Below are positions 5,172 to 5,558 of a DNA stretch of 5,558 bases, in pieces. Each line of letters opens with the position of its first letter. The stretch's first letter is position 1. Under the pieces are notes generated by a model. The model saw nothing but the letters and a program-made list of their open reading frames with translations. It was not told the DNA's origin and searched no databases. The DNA comes from Planctomycetota bacterium (GTDB lineage Bacteria; Planctomycetota; Phycisphaerae; UBA1845): the NCBI GenBank assembly GCA_024277835.1, contig JAJRUK010000188.1, forward strand, positions 1 to 5,558, given 5' to 3'. Made by a program: the position numbers and the translations under genes.

Positions 5172-5558
5172 CGTCCCGGTGCGATTTCTCAAGTTCGTCG
5201 CGGGAACGTCCGAATCGGCGAAGGATCTGCACTCGCCCGTTGCAGCCATTCGCTTTTCGGTCATCACGACGGTTCTTTACGTTGTGCTGATGTCGTCGCA
5301 GCTCGATCTGCAAGCACGGTTCGCACCGGTTTTTCGCGCTTGCGGGAATTACCTTTTTTCAGACGGATTCTGGTCACACGACAAAGCAAGCGTTCACTTT
5401 TTCGACGCCTCCGCGGACGATCTCTTTCAACAGGTCGATAAGGCGTTCGTTATGGATCTGCCGCCTAAGACACGCATCCCCCGAGCGCAGGGCGAAAAAG
5501 ATACGCTCTTGTTCCTGCAAAACCAGGACCCGCCCGGTGCGGGTTTCCTGCGAACCGG
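5158..5558 (+). CDS. Exosortase H-associated membrane protein, copy 2 (3' partial)
   Basis: The frame is open from ATG 5158 to the window end (133 full codons). It starts MSQPSVPVRFLKFV, has a membrane helix at about 29-47 (IRFSVITTVLYVVLM), then an extracytoplasmic region with FAPVFRACGNYLFSDGFW and, near the edge, DTLLFLQNQD. The order of elements follows the companion at 3809: helix, LF…G segment, then D-T-x3-L-x-N. The N-terminal region and loop are longer here. The helices that would confirm the family lie beyond the window. The start is supported by AGAGG and by a 14-base overlap with the exosortase stop, identical in length to the first module. Role is inferred from position only: a membrane partner of exosortase copy 2. 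Confidence 0.75.
   Translation, partial: MSQPSVPVRFLKFVAGTSESAKDLHSPVAAIRFSVITTVLYVVLMSSQLDLQARFAPVFRACGNYLFSDGFWSHDKASVHFFDASADDLFQQVDKAFVMDLPPKTRIPRAQGEKDTLLFLQNQDPPGAGFLRT

Overview
The window looks like part of a Planctomycetes-type chromosome, or another PVC or deltaproteobacterial-like bacterium with large secreted Cys-rich proteins. The GC-rich composition, the giant Cys/Asp repeat protein, the 'GACC…DG.C' module near its C-terminus and the IPTL-type C-terminal sorting tail all point that way. The assignment is inference. All supported genes lie on the + strand and are packed head to tail.

Bases 1-3226 are one long reading frame for an acidic, disulfide-rich surface or secreted protein. 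The 5' end lies outside the window. The frame is interrupted once, by a TGA at 2204-2206. Upstream are 26 complete Cys-ladder repeats, 24 of them exactly 26 residues (78 bp), plus partial units at both ends. Every complete unit keeps four cysteines. The TGA falls exactly where the fourth cysteine of the last unit should be. The same frame continues through more Cys-rich sequence, a disintegrin-like segment and a GACC module, and ends in a sorting tail (LPTASGWS, hydrophobic helix, basic residues). The two halves therefore look like one protein. The stop could be a nonsense mutation, a sequence error or, less likely, recoding.

Bases 3223-5558 hold the probable processing machinery. It is a two-gene module present twice in tandem: an exosortase H-like membrane protease (3223-3822; 4521-5171), each followed by a small membrane companion (3809-4402; 5158 to beyond the window end). 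Both exosortases keep the Cys, Arg and His catalytic residues and align without gaps over an 88-residue core. In both copies the companion's start overlaps the exosortase's stop by exactly 14 bases (ATG, eight bases, TAA or TAG). The first exosortase starts at a GTG that overlaps the TGA of the substrate-like gene (GTGA).

The only intergenic gap is 4403-4520. It holds a possible weak promoter and a 17-codon ORF with a good ribosome binding site, whose stop also overlaps the second exosortase's GTG as GTGA. The simplest model is a substrate and sorting-enzyme operon: the Cys-rich protein is exported, recognised by its C-terminal tail and cut or transferred by one of the two exosortases. Why there are two modules cannot be told from sequence.
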